Counted from the stretch's first letter, positions 1-14,297 are shown. The stretch: 64,000 nucleotides of DNA from Dicyema japonicum (GCA_011109175.1 RDEW01000007.1:1432434-1496433); one strand, 5' to 3'. The notes: generated by a model from the sequence alone, not told the origin. Numbers and translations are program-made.

Positions 1-2176
<2,176 letters not shown>

Positions 2177-2390
2177 TTAGTTGATTATATTTTCCTAATT
2201 TTTCTGCCTATTAACCTATATTTTCTCACAATGTCACAGTACACCAAGATAGACAGTATAATCTCAAACTCGGTGCTAGTCATTTTGGTACACGATAGAG
2301 TCTCGAAAGGTCACAGCTTCATTAGACCATTTATAAATTGTAGAGATGGGTTGGAAGTGATGGTATACGAAAATTATTAATCCTTGCTGA

Positions 2391-4375
2391 TCAACACCAT
2401 ATAATTGAACCGTCTGAACAGCCATACGCAGCACTTGTTGAGTGACACCCAAGTGCCTTTAACGACCACCGGATTCCGCCTTGTCCACGACGATTACCCA
2501 ATCTACTTGTTTCTGACGAGGACGTAAAAGATGGGATTCTCTCTTTCGTCCCGAGCAGTAGTGGAGAACTAGATGGGCTCCGTCCGGGGCACCTCAAAGA
2601 CCTCATTGTGTAACACGGCAATTCTGGTGTCTGGCTCGTGTTGGCTATCACCAAACTATTGAACAGGATGCTATCAGGGACACTACCAGAAACAATTCGG
2701 CACGTAATGTTCGAGAGGGGTGGAATACGCCCTATGCTGTTGGTTTGGTTTTCGTCGGTTGGCCTCAAAACTTGTAATCCTGCTAGAGCAACCACCCAAA
2801 TAGGGGTCGGCACACCCTGGGGGTTGTGAAGCGAAAGTCATGCTGTCCAAACATTCACCGAAATGAACGAGAACATTCCTCACGTAATCGTCAAAATTGA
2901 CATTAAAAATTCCTTCAACATGATACGACGTGATACAATTCTGGAGGATTGCTTCACATACTACCCATCAATGTACAGCTATGTTCATAGCTCCTACGGA
3001 AACCCTACCAGTCTAAACGGCCATCCAAAGGATGTACTGGATTGTTTGAAAAGTCTGATAGTTCAAATAGAATCCCTACGTCTAACTCTAAACACCTCAA
3101 AGTGTGAAGTTATCAATTTTGATTTCCGCAGCCTGATTGGGACTCGATCCTTGCGATGTTCGGAGAGATCATTCCGAAAGCCACAGAAACCAAAGCAGAA
3201 CAACTGGAAAAAATTGGATGCCCTCTTCTGATGCTGGAATCAGTAACACTCTCAGAACAAAAGAACAACAACTAAAAACAAAATTCAGACGTCTGGAGAT
3301 GCCTCCTATTCCTCTGAGAAACGCCTTATCAGCACAGAAATTGAACTACGTTCTTCAGGGGGCACCCTGCTACCTGAAAATGCAACAGCTCGATGCTATC
3401 GATTCCCACTTCCGGACCACTATTGAACGTATCACCAATTAAATTTGACCGAGGGTGGGACCAAGCGACCCTCCCGTTAGCCTGGGTGGACTGGGAATCC
3501 TTTCACCTAAAGATCTGGCTTGCCCCGCGTATCTTTCTCTTGGGCTCCAGACGACTGCTGTCAGGATGATTCCAAAAACAGAATCGTCTGAAGTTACAGA
3601 CATAGAGCATTTGAAAGGGATGATGCCTAGGCAAAAACCGTTACAAAACCATCTGCGAGATAAATATGAAAGGCTTCTGAACCAATCAAACCAACAAAGA
3701 CGTCCTGTCTAGTCACTGGAAATGCAAATAGAGTGGCTCTTTGGTCAATGCCTCCCCGTTGTAGTGTCGGGACCCACTTAACGACGACACTGTCCGCATT
3801 GGCATCTCCACCAGGCTTGGACTGAGATTTGTCAATCTCACAAATGCCGTGTGCGCACCGTCGACTGTTATGGACCATGCCCTCTCGTGTCGAAGAAGTG
3901 CAGGACGATTCCCAAGACACAAGGCGATCAACGGAATTGTCATGCGAGCCCTGGAGTCTGCGAGATACGCCGCCATACTTGAACCTGTCGGCTTGGACAG
4001 AGGAGACGGAAAACGGCCTGACGGATCACAATTTTCCCATTCGAAGAGGGGAAAACTTTGATCTGGGATTACTTGAGTCGACTACCTTTGCCCATCCAAC
4101 ATTGTTGGGAGTGCGGTAGACACACTGCATTCCGGCGAAAAAACGATGAGGGCAATGGAGAAGAAATACGAAGCGCTACGCGACCGATTCGCGTTCTATC
4201 CCATTGTGGTCGAGACAACTGGAGGACTAAGTCGCAAATCACTTCGCTTCCTAAAGAAACTTGGACGCCTAGCTACTCTAAAAAGCCACGACGCACATGA
4301 GACCCGGTGGCTTCTCCAGTTGATCTCTGTTGCAATCGTGAGAGGCAACGCAACGTGATAATGTCGGCGGGGTCC
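2391..4375 (+). mobile_element. Degenerate PHD-RT-type non-LTR retrotransposon copy
   Basis: A frame-shifted reverse-transcriptase element. In order: a finger region (LLNRMLSGTLPE, GGIRP); motif A as KIDIKNSFNMIRRD at about 2890-2930; an internal deletion that removed the YLDD catalytic motif, since PSMYSYVHSSYG is followed directly by the KCEVI segment; LGGLGILSPKDLA at about 3480; a C-H-C knuckle-like stretch at about 3850-3890; EPVGLDRGDGKRPDG at about 3980-4025; and the 3' signature RWLLQLISVAIVRGNAT near 4300-4358. The RPDG-to-WD spacing resembles the PD-(D/E)XK nuclease of R2/R4-type elements; that assignment is inference. It cannot be functional because catalytic residues are deleted and stops interrupt it. 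Confidence 0.8.
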
Positions 4376-4613
4376 ACTATTCATTCCTATTCCTTCTTCC
4401 ACGTCTTGAATGGGTAAAAACGCAAGAGCGTCTATCGTTGCGCAAAAAATGTTAAAATTAATATTTTTTTATATAGTCTTACTAGATGCAATTTTTGAAT
4501 TTTTCCCTGGTTGACTGTCTTAGATGATAATAAATCCTCTAATATGTATTCGTCTCACAAATACTGCAAGGACAGCTCGAAATACCGAATCTTCAAAGTC
4601 TGCCATTATAGTT

Positions 4614-5240
4614 TCAAGACAAAACTCCAAATTCAATTATGAATTGCATTTTGAATAGCCTCAAAAAATTCTTGTAAATCTTCCGTGAGTTAGAAGGTAG
4701 TATTCCGTAAATAACTGTAAATGCACTGGTATTGAACTGAATCCAGATAAAATAGATTTGCTTGAAGATACATGGTGCCATGGAGAAATATCCATCATAT
4801 ACCATGATTTTGAATTCGCCAATAACGTTAAATTAGTTTTGGTGCTGAATATTAATATTCTATCGGTTCTTCTATGATTATCATAAATAAAAAATTTTCT
4901 AATTCTGGCCCAAGAGTTAAAGAGGATGGAATATCTCGAAATCGAAAATATTTTTTAGAATAGGTAGAGACAAGCGTTGATTCCTTAGTGTTCGTTTGAA
5001 AGAAACTGCAGAAGGGGGAATAATTCTGGTTGCTGTTTCACATTGAGACGCAACATTTGAATAAATTTGCAAGGGATTTTCTTGACTCGTTTTAGCAATA
5101 AGTTTTGCTTCGTTGCACAATTTCATCAGTTTTATTAGACTTTCGTCAAATTCGTGATTGTGAGAGATTCCTTCTTTGGGAAATTCAAAATTATGATCTG
5201 TTCTTAGGCTTCTTCTGAATCCTTGTGAAGATTTTTTCAC
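4614..5240 (-). mobile_element. MULE transposase remnant with FLYWCH-type N-terminal part
   Basis: Two open stretches on the minus strand look like successive parts of a Mutator-like (MULE) transposase. The upstream part (5240-4917) has the HNHEFDES segment and the KAKT..P..IY..V layout that follows FLYWCH zinc fingers in these proteins. The downstream part (4805-4614) has the start of the MULE domain, with YDGYFSMAPCIFKQIYFI, then a hydrophobic strand and ILPSNSRKIYKNFL. Only the first aspartate of the catalytic triad region is left, and no terminal inverted repeats were found. Nonautonomous remnant. Confidence 0.65.
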
Positions 5241-5399
5241 ACATTTAAAAATTATATAGTTTTTCTGTCACCGAGTGCTTTGTATACATATAAATCTTAA
5301 AATAAATTTTTTTTCTCCTTTGAAGTTGATATTATCTCTATTTTGTCACTTATTTTTGAAATGAAAGATCAACAACAACATGTTACGAATTGGTACTAA

Positions 5400-5764
5400 T
5401 AAGTCTGCCTGTTAGGCCTGGACTCTTCATCCCGGTACCCTTTTTCTGACAATCCATCCTATGTCTATTTCCTGATTCGGATGTCCTCCTTGATCGGCCT
5501 GACAAGTTTGTTCTCTTCCTCCGTCAGGGCTTCTTGTAATTTCTTACCGAGGGCTAGTTTTATCGCCGCCCGCCGTGTTCTCTCCAGTCGGGCGAGAATC
5601 CTTTCGCTCGAAGGGGTGTAGAACCATCCCTCGCTTCCGTAGATCAGTCTGGGAAGAATCACATTCCGGAAGATGAAGAGCATGGAATTGACGTCTAGCT
5701 TCAGTCTTTTAGTGCAGTACAGTACCTGCAAAGCCTTTTTCCTTCGCCCTTCAATGTCCTTCAT
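5400..5764 (-). mobile_element. Non-LTR reverse transcriptase C-terminal fragment
   Basis: A 99-codon frame on the minus strand matches the region after the palm domain of many non-LTR reverse transcriptases: RRKKALQVLYCTKRLKL, then the hallmark VILPRLIYGSEGWF, then a basic helix with RLERTRRAAIKLALG. The segment below it to about 5400 may be the 3' end (MKSPGLTGRL in another frame). The clade is not determinable from this part. It is a 5'-truncated or decayed copy without catalytic motifs. Confidence 0.7.
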
Positions 5765-5769
5765 GTCCT

Positions 5770-6999
5770 ACGGGACATATAATAAAATTGGAACGATACA
5801 GCGAAGATTAGCACTTATTTTTGCGGCAAGCACAATATTTAAAATACGCTTAATCATAACCTTGAAATCCGTAAATTGATTAAGTCAAAAAAATTAAACT
5901 AAAACGAAAAAAATCAAGTCAATTTTATTATTACCTTGAAATTCTTTAATTGATTTAGTCAAAGCGATTATATCAAGCGGAACAAAAGTCAAGTCCGTGA
6001 TTTTGTTAGCGGACTTCGAAAAGTGTGACTTATAGAAGCGTTATACTTTATCAGGCTATTGAGGGTGTTTGGCGTTGAGGTAATATAATATTTCCCAGTT
6101 CATAGATTATATCCAGTTTTGGGACATAGTTCCAACGGGGGAATGTATAAGTTGATCAAAATGAGGTGATCTGATCCATTAACGATATCGATCGAAATTT
6201 GTTCAGCTGTTCGATCAGCCTGATAAACTAGCGGTACAGGCCCCATCCGAAATCAAACATTTCTCCCGATAGAAGGAGAAGACAGTTACCCCGTCTAGGG
6301 GCTTTCCATCTCCACGATCCAGGCTCAAAGGTTCCAGAGACGCGGGAACCCATCCACCTCAAGAGAGCGCTGTACAATCCCGTGATAGTTGCATGCCTCG
6401 GAACCTGCCTCTGCTGAGGCGGCATTAAATCATATTATTTACCTTTAGATGCCATAAATGTCATTTTTTGAAATTTAGATGCCATAAAAAATGGCATACT
6501 CATTACCTTCAAAGAAAAGTTTCAATTGAAAAAAATCTATTTACTTTCAGAGTAAAAACGTTGACAGAATTTTTTCATACTTTGTCAACTACCACATGGT
6601 TTGATCCAAAAAACTTCAAATCCGTATTCTACTATTTCAATAGTGTAGTGAGTATAAGGTCTTTAATCAAAAGAAGCCAAACCAATTTCACAAAGAAGCC
6701 TTCCACGAACCGATATATTTATGAAGGAAGATTGTTTTAAAAGTCTACACATTCACTCATGGGAAATGAGCAAGAGGATTCGTTCCTGTGAGAGGGATAG
6801 AAAAAGGCCAAGATTAAACAGGAGAGGAATAACCTCATTTCCATCCCAAGAAAACAGACCCTATCACGAGTATGTGGAATACTCTTCTGGGTTTCACCAA
6901 CTCTGTGAGTACGCATCCTTGTGAAGACCTGGAAAACAAGAACTTTTTAAACAAGACTAATTCTTCGGTGAGTTTTATCAGAAAATTGAGGGTCCTTCC
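5770..6999. other. No gene recognised; contains a short direct repeat
   Basis: AT-rich sequence without a convincing coding region. The frames at 6228-6425 (-) and 6468-6740 (+) have no family I recognise. A 15-base direct repeat, TTTAGATGCCATAAA, occurs at 6444-6458 and 6474-6488. The same neighbourhood (TTTTTTGAAATTT followed by TGCCATAAAAA) recurs at about 41607-41650, so part of a dispersed repeat is present. The stretch 6600-7000 could be the inter-domain part of the Jockey-like element that follows, but I cannot show it. Confidence 0.4.
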
Positions 7000-8235
7000 G
7001 TTTCATCAAACTAAAACGTAACCTCACATGGTCTTTCGATGAATGATTCAAAATCAATTTATTCCAGCGGTCCAGATGGAATCCTTATAATGGTATTACA
7101 GAAGATATGCTATCATGGACCTCACCCGATTTTTCAACTTCTCTATCAACAGAGCTCCAACTCTTTCTTGTGGAAATTATCTAATATACGAACAATTTTA
7201 AAACCAGGACTCGAATATCTTTTCTATGTGCCTCTTCAAAACTCTCAATCAGATTAGACCTTACCTTCGGACGTATTTTTCAAATATGGATTTAAGAAGG
7301 GTCACTCTACAACTACTCAACGAAATTCATAAATGAGGGCCTACAATGCAAACCTCAAAAGACCCTTATGATCTCCACTGAAGGCTTTTGACTCGATTTA
7401 AGAAATTACTAGGAAGATCTTTGTATCCAACATTTCTTTGGATTACAAACTTCCTCATAGGACGAAGAGGACGTTCCACATATTACGTCACTAAATCTTT
7501 ACCAAACGAATACCACATGGATCTCTACTGTCACATATTCTCTTCAACCGCTTTATGAGAGATATGTCTTCCCATAGTAGGGACAAAACTCTGGTTGTCG
7601 CTTATGCTGACGACATAATCGCATCAACAAGAAACTAATGTGTTCACACAGCGAGTACCCGCTCACAGGATTTACTGGACAACCTGTTGGCTTATGAGGA
7701 ACCTATTACACACAATCTCTAAAAAGTCATCCACAATGATTTTTACCTCCAAACTCAACTCAAATTTTTTAATCCTTAGTGGAATATCAATCCCCTCCAA
7801 TAACTCTATCAAAATACTAGTGATCACATACGACCCTCTTATGACTTACAGCAAGCAACTTCATGTCCTCCTCCCAACAAAAGCCAAATTTTGTAAAAAC
7901 ACTTATTGGATACTACAAAGGATGTTTATACTCAAAGTTAAGCCACATTTCAACCACGAATAGCTTCTGATGTGCGGGATGGGGCACAAACCTGTCATAT
8001 ATGAACCTAAAGAAAATCAATGTCTTTCAAAAAACAGTCACGGGGCCTACAAAGGTTCTCCTTCTTTCCACTAATGTGAATTCAGTCCGAAGAACATGTG
8101 AGGAGAATGTGAGCCCAATTGAAATCTCCGAAATTCAGAAAAGTATCTCATATAATGCGTCGGTTCAAAGAAGGAACACCGAGAAAGTATGCTTAAGGAT
8201 GCCGGGGTCACCTGTCAGCCAACTTAATGCCTTTA
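7000..8235 (+). mobile_element. Degenerate Jockey/CR1-like retrotransposon copy
   Basis: Reverse-transcriptase remnant in several frames. The start of the RT domain reads SSGPDGI at about 7065; a palm segment is at 7370-7620, with a broken motif A (KAFDSI) and the catalytic VVAYADDIIAST at about 7588-7630. The post-palm part follows (NSIKILVITYDPLMTYSKQLH at about 7800-7865; WGTNLSYMNLKKINVFQKTV at about 7980-8040). The same organisation is seen in the copy at 58735-59700. Stops and frameshifts throughout; 5' end not found. Confidence 0.7.
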
Positions 8236-8309
8236 ATTTGTCGGTAATTTTTGAGATATAAATAAAACATATGACTACCAAAACTAATTTCAAATTAGAT
8301 TAAGTATAA

Positions 8310-8609
8310 TTAGTGTGAATCCCCGTAACCAAGGAGATGTTCAAGTCCAACGGTGATCATTGTTAATCCAAGTGCCAACGGAAATCCCTTAAACAATGTC
8401 CTTAGAACTGCTCTATGAGGAGGAAGGTAATCCTTTCCGGTGTACCTCCAAACCTCATTCCTCTTATAAAAACAGGCCAAATACCTTATCCAAGGATCCT
8501 TTAATCCCCTTTTCTTTAACATTTCTTGGAGTTTCTCGAGCTCTTTGACTCCTTTAACTTTATATTCTCTCCAATCTGGTACTACGTATGGGGGTTTATC
8601 GCTTCCCAT
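8310..8609 (-). CDS. NDUFB3: NADH dehydrogenase 1 beta subcomplex subunit 3 (NDUFB3/B12)
   Basis: Accessory subunit of mitochondrial respiratory complex I, inner membrane. The protein shows the family core: PDWREYKVKG, a helix ending KKRGLKDPW, then RNEVWRYTGK and a hydrophobic C-terminal segment (FPLALGLTMITVG) that is the predicted membrane helix. A 24-nt GT-AG intron lies at plus-strand 8461-8484. Removing it joins DPWIR directly to NEVWRY as in other NDUFB3 proteins. The intron is a multiple of three and stop-free, so unspliced RNA would still read through with eight extra residues. The mature protein is 91 aa, close to the usual length. It is divergently paired with PPP1R11. Confidence 0.9.
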   Translation of the reverse strand: MGSDKPPYVVPDWREYKVKGVKELEKLQEMLKKRGLKDPWIRYLACFYKRNEVWRYTGKDYLPPHRAVLRTLFKGFPLALGLTMITVGLEHLLGYGDSH

Positions 8610-8704
8610 TACTAATTACCCACAAAACAACAAATTATAAATTGTTTATTTTTTATTATTTAAAAATATTAAATTAAAATTTTAAATTTTATTTTCTATC
8701 TTGT
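8610..8704. promoter_or_regulatory. Probable bidirectional promoter between NDUFB3 and PPP1R11
   Basis: Only 95 bases separate the two divergent start codons, so both transcripts must start in or near this very AT-rich spacer. No canonical TATA or initiator can be assigned by eye; the assignment rests on geometry. Confidence 0.5.
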
Positions 8705-9041
8705 ATGTCTTTTCAGCGTTCCTATACAACTCAAACAACTCAAACAGAAACGGTAATTCTTTGTCTTAGTGGTTTAGGTCCAACCAATACTGGTTCTAAG
8801 GCTAAATACTCAACGTAGACCAAAAAAGGTTAAATGGTCTGATGATACTGTTGACAATGAGGACATGAATAAGAAAAAGTCCAAATGTATATACAGATGG
8901 TAAAATCTAGGCTGCTGTGTTTACGAAAAACGCCGTCTATTTGATGAGTCTTCTTCTGAAGACGAGAGCTCCCACTGCACGGAAAACTGTTGTGGCCATA
9001 AATCCAAGAAAGATTACAGAAAGAATCAGCCGAACCAATAA
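8705..9041 (+). CDS. PPP1R11: Protein phosphatase 1 inhibitor, PPP1R11/YPI1 family
   Basis: Small PP1 regulatory subunit. The diagnostic core is present: KKVKWSDDTVDNEDMNKKKS (the VxW/PP1-binding region followed by the invariant DTVDNE), then KCCCVYEKRRLFDESSSEDE and a Cys-rich tail with CTENCCGHK. A 24-nt intron at 8887-8910 splits the Cys codon before CCVYEK. A further intron is needed between the N-terminal TQTETV segment and LNTQRRPKKV, because the frame changes there. Its borders (within about 8753-8791) are ambiguous, and one reading needs a 17-nt plus a 23-nt intron. The start at 8705 gives MSFQRSYTTQTTQTET, Thr/Gln-rich as in the family. Stop at 9039-9041. Confidence 0.85.
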
Positions 9042-9179
9042 CTTTATTATTCTAATTTTATTATTAGTTTTCACATAATTTATCAGCTTGGTTAACCAGT
9101 CTTATGGACTCCTTTCCTCTTAGCGAATATCAAGTACCTCCTTCCTCTGCAGTTCAGCACGGAAATCATGCCAGACAGC
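9042..9179. other. Short intergenic spacer
   Basis: AT-rich 3' flank of PPP1R11, with no feature seen before the RTE-like remnant. Confidence 0.4.
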
Positions 9180-10860
9180 TTCTCTTTCGTCATAGAAAAA
9201 ATCAGCAACCACCTTTTGAATCAGTTTCATCCAAGGTACTCTCTTTTTCTCAAGTTCTCTTAATTCATGAGATCGTCAGCCGTTTTTAGTTTTCTGCCTA
9301 CGCCTTTTAATTTTTAATTTGACAGAGGTAGAGTTGTCCTAGGCCTTCCTCAATAATTTTTATGTTCCATGAGATATTCCTGGTACGCCCAACTCATCCT
9401 CAAAATGTGACAGTCGCATATCGATCGTCGTATTTTCAATCGAGAGTGGTGTTACATAATTTGTATAATTTTGCGTTAGTGATCCTCATAGTGTATCGTA
9501 TATTGAGTATGATGTGGTGAATCTTCGGTAAGTCCCATGTCCTGCAATTATAAATCATGGTGGATAAAATAAAACATTTTATATCTTTGGCTACTTTCAA
9601 GTTCCAGACCATCTGTGGAGTCTATACGACGTCTGCTGTATACTTTCCTTCTCTGAATTCACTCTGTCGAGGTGATAACAATTTGTTGACTTAATTTTTG
9701 ACGTAATGCGAGAAAGTGTTTTCCATAGGTTGACGATACAATAATTGGTTTTTGTTTACTTGTGGGACCTCTAGGTTTTCCAGGTTTCGGTAGAAGAATT
9801 ACCCAACCTTCCAAGATCAAATTTGTCTTCAAATGCTTTGTAATGTGTGTGAGTAAGAATTTCAGCAATTCTGTAGTCCGAACTTTATTGACTTGCCTGT
9901 GATATTCTCCCTGCCTAGAGGTTTAGTTTTTTTTATCGCTTAAGGAGTTTCCAAGACACACATAAAGGGGATGTTTTGATATCTCTGATATTTTGTCTTC
10001 AGATCCATTAAAGATATCAGAAACTATATTCACCTTTCATTGTCATTCGTTACTGTTCGTCCCAGTTGGTCATGGTTTTTAGCCGTACTCTTTCATCTTT
10101 GTCTAATTAATAACTTTATATCTGGTTTTTAACGTCTCGCAAGTTTATACAAACTTTATAAAGAAAATCGATCACTTTTATGATTACTGGACGTTTAGAG
10201 ACCATCATAAGATCTCGAGTTTCGTATTGTGATTTCTACAAAAAATATATAGATTTGGTTGTATATTTCAATCAGGTTTCCATTTTTTGTCCGTTCTTGA
10301 ACCAATCCAAGTTATGTCTTGTTGACTATTCGTAATAAAGGATCAGCATAATTCAATTAATGACAAACCAGAGGAATTTAGACGGTTCCGAGCATGCGAT
10401 CCAATGCAGGTCCCCTCATTCCGCAATTTACCAACTCTGTCATTCCAATCTCCACCAATAAATGTCCGAAAGTAATTAAAGTGAGTCGTTAATAGAACTC
10501 TCTAAACTCTTCAGTGTCGGCATCAAACCGAACAGTAGTCAGAGCAGAGACATTGATGATAGACAGAATTGGTTTTCGTTCCGATCTTGATTCGCATGAC
10601 TGCAATAAGATCCGAGACAGCCAATACAATCGTCATAAAGATTAAAATGTAATGTCGACAATCATAGAGTAATTAAACAAATTTGTAGTAGAATATGCGG
10701 TCATTTTCGTTTCTTGAAGATAGCAAATACTGAGCCCATCAATCGATAAGTCACGTCCAAGTTGCTGCTTTTTGGTAATCAACTCCAAACCTCCAGCGTT
10801 GAAAGTACTAGGGAGAATGGACAACCAGTAATCAACCGCAAATATTTTCAAAGAGGGACG
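9180..10860 (-). mobile_element. Degenerate RTE-like retrotransposon copy
   Basis: Minus-strand relative of the intact element at 17670-20650. Its endonuclease start is at 10851-10690 (KKQQLGRDLS, ICYLQETKMT, parallel to KKQQLARDLS and CCLQETKI of the intact copy). The RT finger segment is at 9868-9659 (GWVILLPKPGKPRGP, then a PIIVSST strand). The C-terminal end at 9560-9190 has a CRTWDLPK-like block, GRPRTTLP and RELEKKRVPWMKLI. Numerous stops and frame changes show old decay. The order and orientation of the three blocks show one insertion, not scattered pieces. Confidence 0.75.
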
Positions 10861-11748
10861 TCACCACCTCAGTCAAGAACTTATATACCAAATGAAAATT
10901 TTGTACTTTTTGTTTCTACGATTAGTTAAAGTGATCAAAGTGATGCCCAACAAACACTTTTTATGAAGAGAAACCCAAATACCTCTTTGCTTTTCCTAAA
11001 AACGAACTTTAATTAGAGAATTTCTTATATCTTCAGGATGACCCCTTATTTTTTCCTCACTCCAACTCACTTCTTTGAGCTACGGATTTAATCCTCTCTT
11101 GTTTTTCTGCCCGGGCACACTTCATCTTTTTCGATCTCCGAAACCATACACCCTTTTCTCGAATTTTCTTCTGACAACAAGTCACCCACGAGCGATTTGA
11201 AATCATTCTTATTCGCACCTCCTCCCATCTCAGGAACTGTAATGGATGATGCTTTTTGCAAGAATAATTTTGAAAAAAAATCAAGAGTCCTCCAACCAAC
11301 AATGTTGTCCAAAGCCTCATCTAAAACTCAATCCTATTTTAAGCAAAATATTGTGTATTTTATTAGAGACGATTCTATTCGGAGTCTCATTACAACTGAA
11401 GATCTGTGTCCCATAGCAGTACAGATGTGGTGAGCCGATTGACGGTTTTATGGAATTATTTTAAACAACTTCCCTCAGAGCCAATGCCTATTCAGCCGTT
11501 GGGTACCGGGAGTATGTTTCCTCTGTGATACAATGTTTGTTTCTCTTGCTATGAGAACCTCTGGAGCTTTCGAGCACTTGTAATACGATTTTTTTCAGAA
11601 AACCGAGAAACCAAATTCAGGCCACCTATGGGATCTCACAAAGGTAATGTGTCTGGTAGGTAATAATTCCAATTAACTCTATTTGTGTTCTAAGCAATAA
11701 TAGTAAATTAATTGTCAATGTAATGTCATGTTACGTTAGTTAAGCACA
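10861..11748. other. No confident gene; one unassigned minus-strand frame
   Basis: The only notable coding potential is at 11312-11088 (-), a 74-codon frame including SITVPEMGGGANKNDF and LVGDLLSEEN. It has no family I recognise and no clear start or splice sites upstream. It could be an exon of an unrecognised gene. The rest, including 11434-11748, shows nothing. Confidence 0.3.
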
Positions 11749-14297
11749 ATGGTTGATTTGTCAACTGTGTTTAGTGTTGTTATTAAGGTTGAAAATCTCT
11801 TTGGGGCCAGTAGTAATTCATTTGGGTTGGTTGTGTTAGATTAGTCGATTAGAGACATTTTTATACGGTTTGAGCTCACTCCAAAGACGGTTCCTTATTT
11901 AATATCCACATGTAAAGTTTGTCCCCTTGGAAATACAGGTAACTACAGATGGACATGTTTTAGTAATATTTGAGAGATTTCTGAATGACACAATAGAGAC
12001 ATGTGACATTAAAGTAAATCGTGAAGTATCTTCAATAATCGATCATGCATTTGGATTCAATGTTTGTCATCCATTAACAGAGATAATGGTCACAAATATT
12101 ATATAACTACAGAAACATTGGAATGGCTGCATGATTGAGTTTGAATTGATTGTGTCCATGCATATAAGGATTGGTATCTCTTATAGAGAATTTTAGAAAG
12201 TGGAAAGACTAAAGAACTTAATAAAAGAGTCATTTATCTAAAGATGGATGTAGAATCAGTAGAAATCGACAGAAAAGTGTTTTTTGTCCAAAATAAAGGA
12301 ATATTTGGATGTTCTCTGTCAGTCTATTTGTTGCTTTATTGGAACATGTGTATTGAACTCCCAGTACGTTGTGTATAGTGATTATGATTTAAGGTTTATA
12401 GGAGCAAATCTACTTGTATTTTTTACAATCCTGTAAATATATTGTTTAATCACCAGAATGATATTGTTGATGACTCAGATCAACTATTACACAAATTGTT
12501 TGAACTTTTGACACAAACAAATAAAAGCATCACTACAAAGTTGATAAAATACTTAGAAATTGCAAAAAAACACGATCAAGTCAAATCATCGGGTTTTCTT
12601 TAATCTCTAATTGTTTAGAGACCATACGTAACATTAAAACTGGGGATCAGTTGGCAGAGTCGATCACAAGGATGTACTGCGATAACTCAAACCTTTGGGA
12701 GAAACTATTATATTTACTTTTGTGTGATAAAACTGTGAACGAATGGGTAACCAAGAACACCCACTCTAAGCAGGTGGGTCTCTACTTTACTCTAGATGGC
12801 CAGTCTTTTAAATGGGTCATTCTTTTTAGTGAGGTTTCGAACGATTATAATTAGATCCCTTGACGACTTTAATAAAAATGGTCATCCTGTAACCAATTTG
12901 GCAAAATTGTTAAACGGAATGCAATATTTTTGCCTAATTAAGGAAAACTTGACTGTCAAAAAAGATAAATTGTACTTTCGCGACACAATCATAATTCTCG
13001 AAGAGATTTACGTACAAGACGGTTATTTGATAGCCAAATCCTTTAGAAGACATCATCTCATTTTTTACCAGTGAATCAGAATTTGACAACTCTAATTATC
13101 AAAAGTTCTATTTTATTCATTTTTAAGAAAAGTGAACAATTTATACTTAATTTTCCCTCATCTCTTCCCCAAATACACGAAAATGATTTGAATTTGGATA
13201 AGTATTTTATATCAAAATTAATAGGTCATCATTTATCATCAATATATCAAAAAACATCTTAAAATTGATATGTTTGCTCACAGGTTTTCAAAATCACTAT
13301 TTCAGGACTTTCTATAAATATTTCATGCCAAATTCCTTTGGATTCTACCAACATCCCCCAATTCCAAACTCAGATATCCACTTAGTAATCGCACTCCACG
13401 GTCTCAATGGTATCTAAGTCTACGTTACATAAGGCTCACCAAACGACATGAGTCTGATTAAGGCATATTTACAATCTGCAAGTCATTTGAATGACAATCT
13501 GATCTTTTACAGCATCAGAAATCTCAAAAGGGTTTACTTTTAATGAAATTCCACAGAAGGACACTTTCAAAGATATCACATCCGCAGCACAGAGTGTACT
13601 CAACGAAATATTATTTCTTATAACACTATACGACATAAAACCACGTTATATAAGGTATTATGCTATAAGCAGTAGCTTTGTTGGATATTCCATTGGAAAT
13701 ATAATTCTTCGGGTTCTGCTGACTCTCAAAGACTTTCAGCCATTCATTCCACACCTTTACACATTTCTGAGCCTTGCAGGACCTCATCTAGGAATCGAAT
13801 CAGGGAAATCATTCGCCTTGAAAACTGGCATTTATAATATTAATTCTAGCTCTCTGTGTATTTCAGAAAATCAAAAAATCGAAATCTATACAGCAACTAC
13901 TAATCAAAGACGAAAATTATTATAAAGACTGTCTGCTGTATAGATTAAGCATCCACGAGGGTATTTTAATCTAATTTTGATGGATTAACATACTTCAGAC
14001 ATTTGCTACTCGTAAGTATTCCCAATGACATCCAGGTACCTCACTGTTCTGCTAGAATTGAACCATCTTGCGGGAAAGGTGACAATTTAATTTTATTAAG
14101 AACAAATATACGAAAAAATGAGGTCGAACATCGTAAACTCACTGAAAGAAAGCAAAAACTGCAACATTGTTCGATACTCTGTACACTGCACAGATAATTT
14201 CTCTCAGAAATTCTCAACTCACGTGGCTTTTCTAAAGTCAGAGATTGTAATAGAAAAACTATTAGGAATATGTGCTAACAGATTTTTTACAACTTAA
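11749..14297 (+). CDS. FAM135-family protein with C-terminal lipase-like (DUF676) domain
   Basis: Multi-exon gene. The N-terminal FAM135 region starts MVDLSTVFSVVIKVENLFG and continues with IRFELTPKTVPYLIS at about 11860-11915. A helical middle (SNLWEKLLYLLLCDKTVNEW at about 12690-12750) resembles the family. The C-terminal alpha/beta-hydrolase domain is clear: HLVIALHGLNG at 13378-13409, the DTFKDITSAAQSVLNEI block at 13560-13610, the nucleophile elbow SFVGYSIGN (GxSxG) at about 13675, LSLAGPHLGIESGKSF at 13767-13810, and SIPNDIQVPHCSARIE at about 14011-14058. Introns 13410-13433 (24 nt), 13532-13556 (25 nt) and 14079-14100 (22 nt) fit exactly. Splice sites in the N-terminal half and around 13960-14000 are not fully resolved. 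Stop 14295-14297, 24 bases before the GRASP stop on the other strand. The substrate is unknown for this family. Confidence 0.83.

Noticed and set aside
13655-13672. 18-nt (or 15-nt) intron in FAM135 before SFVGYSIGN
   Set aside because: The segment is a multiple of three without stops and fits as coding sequence equally well; not claimed without cDNA.
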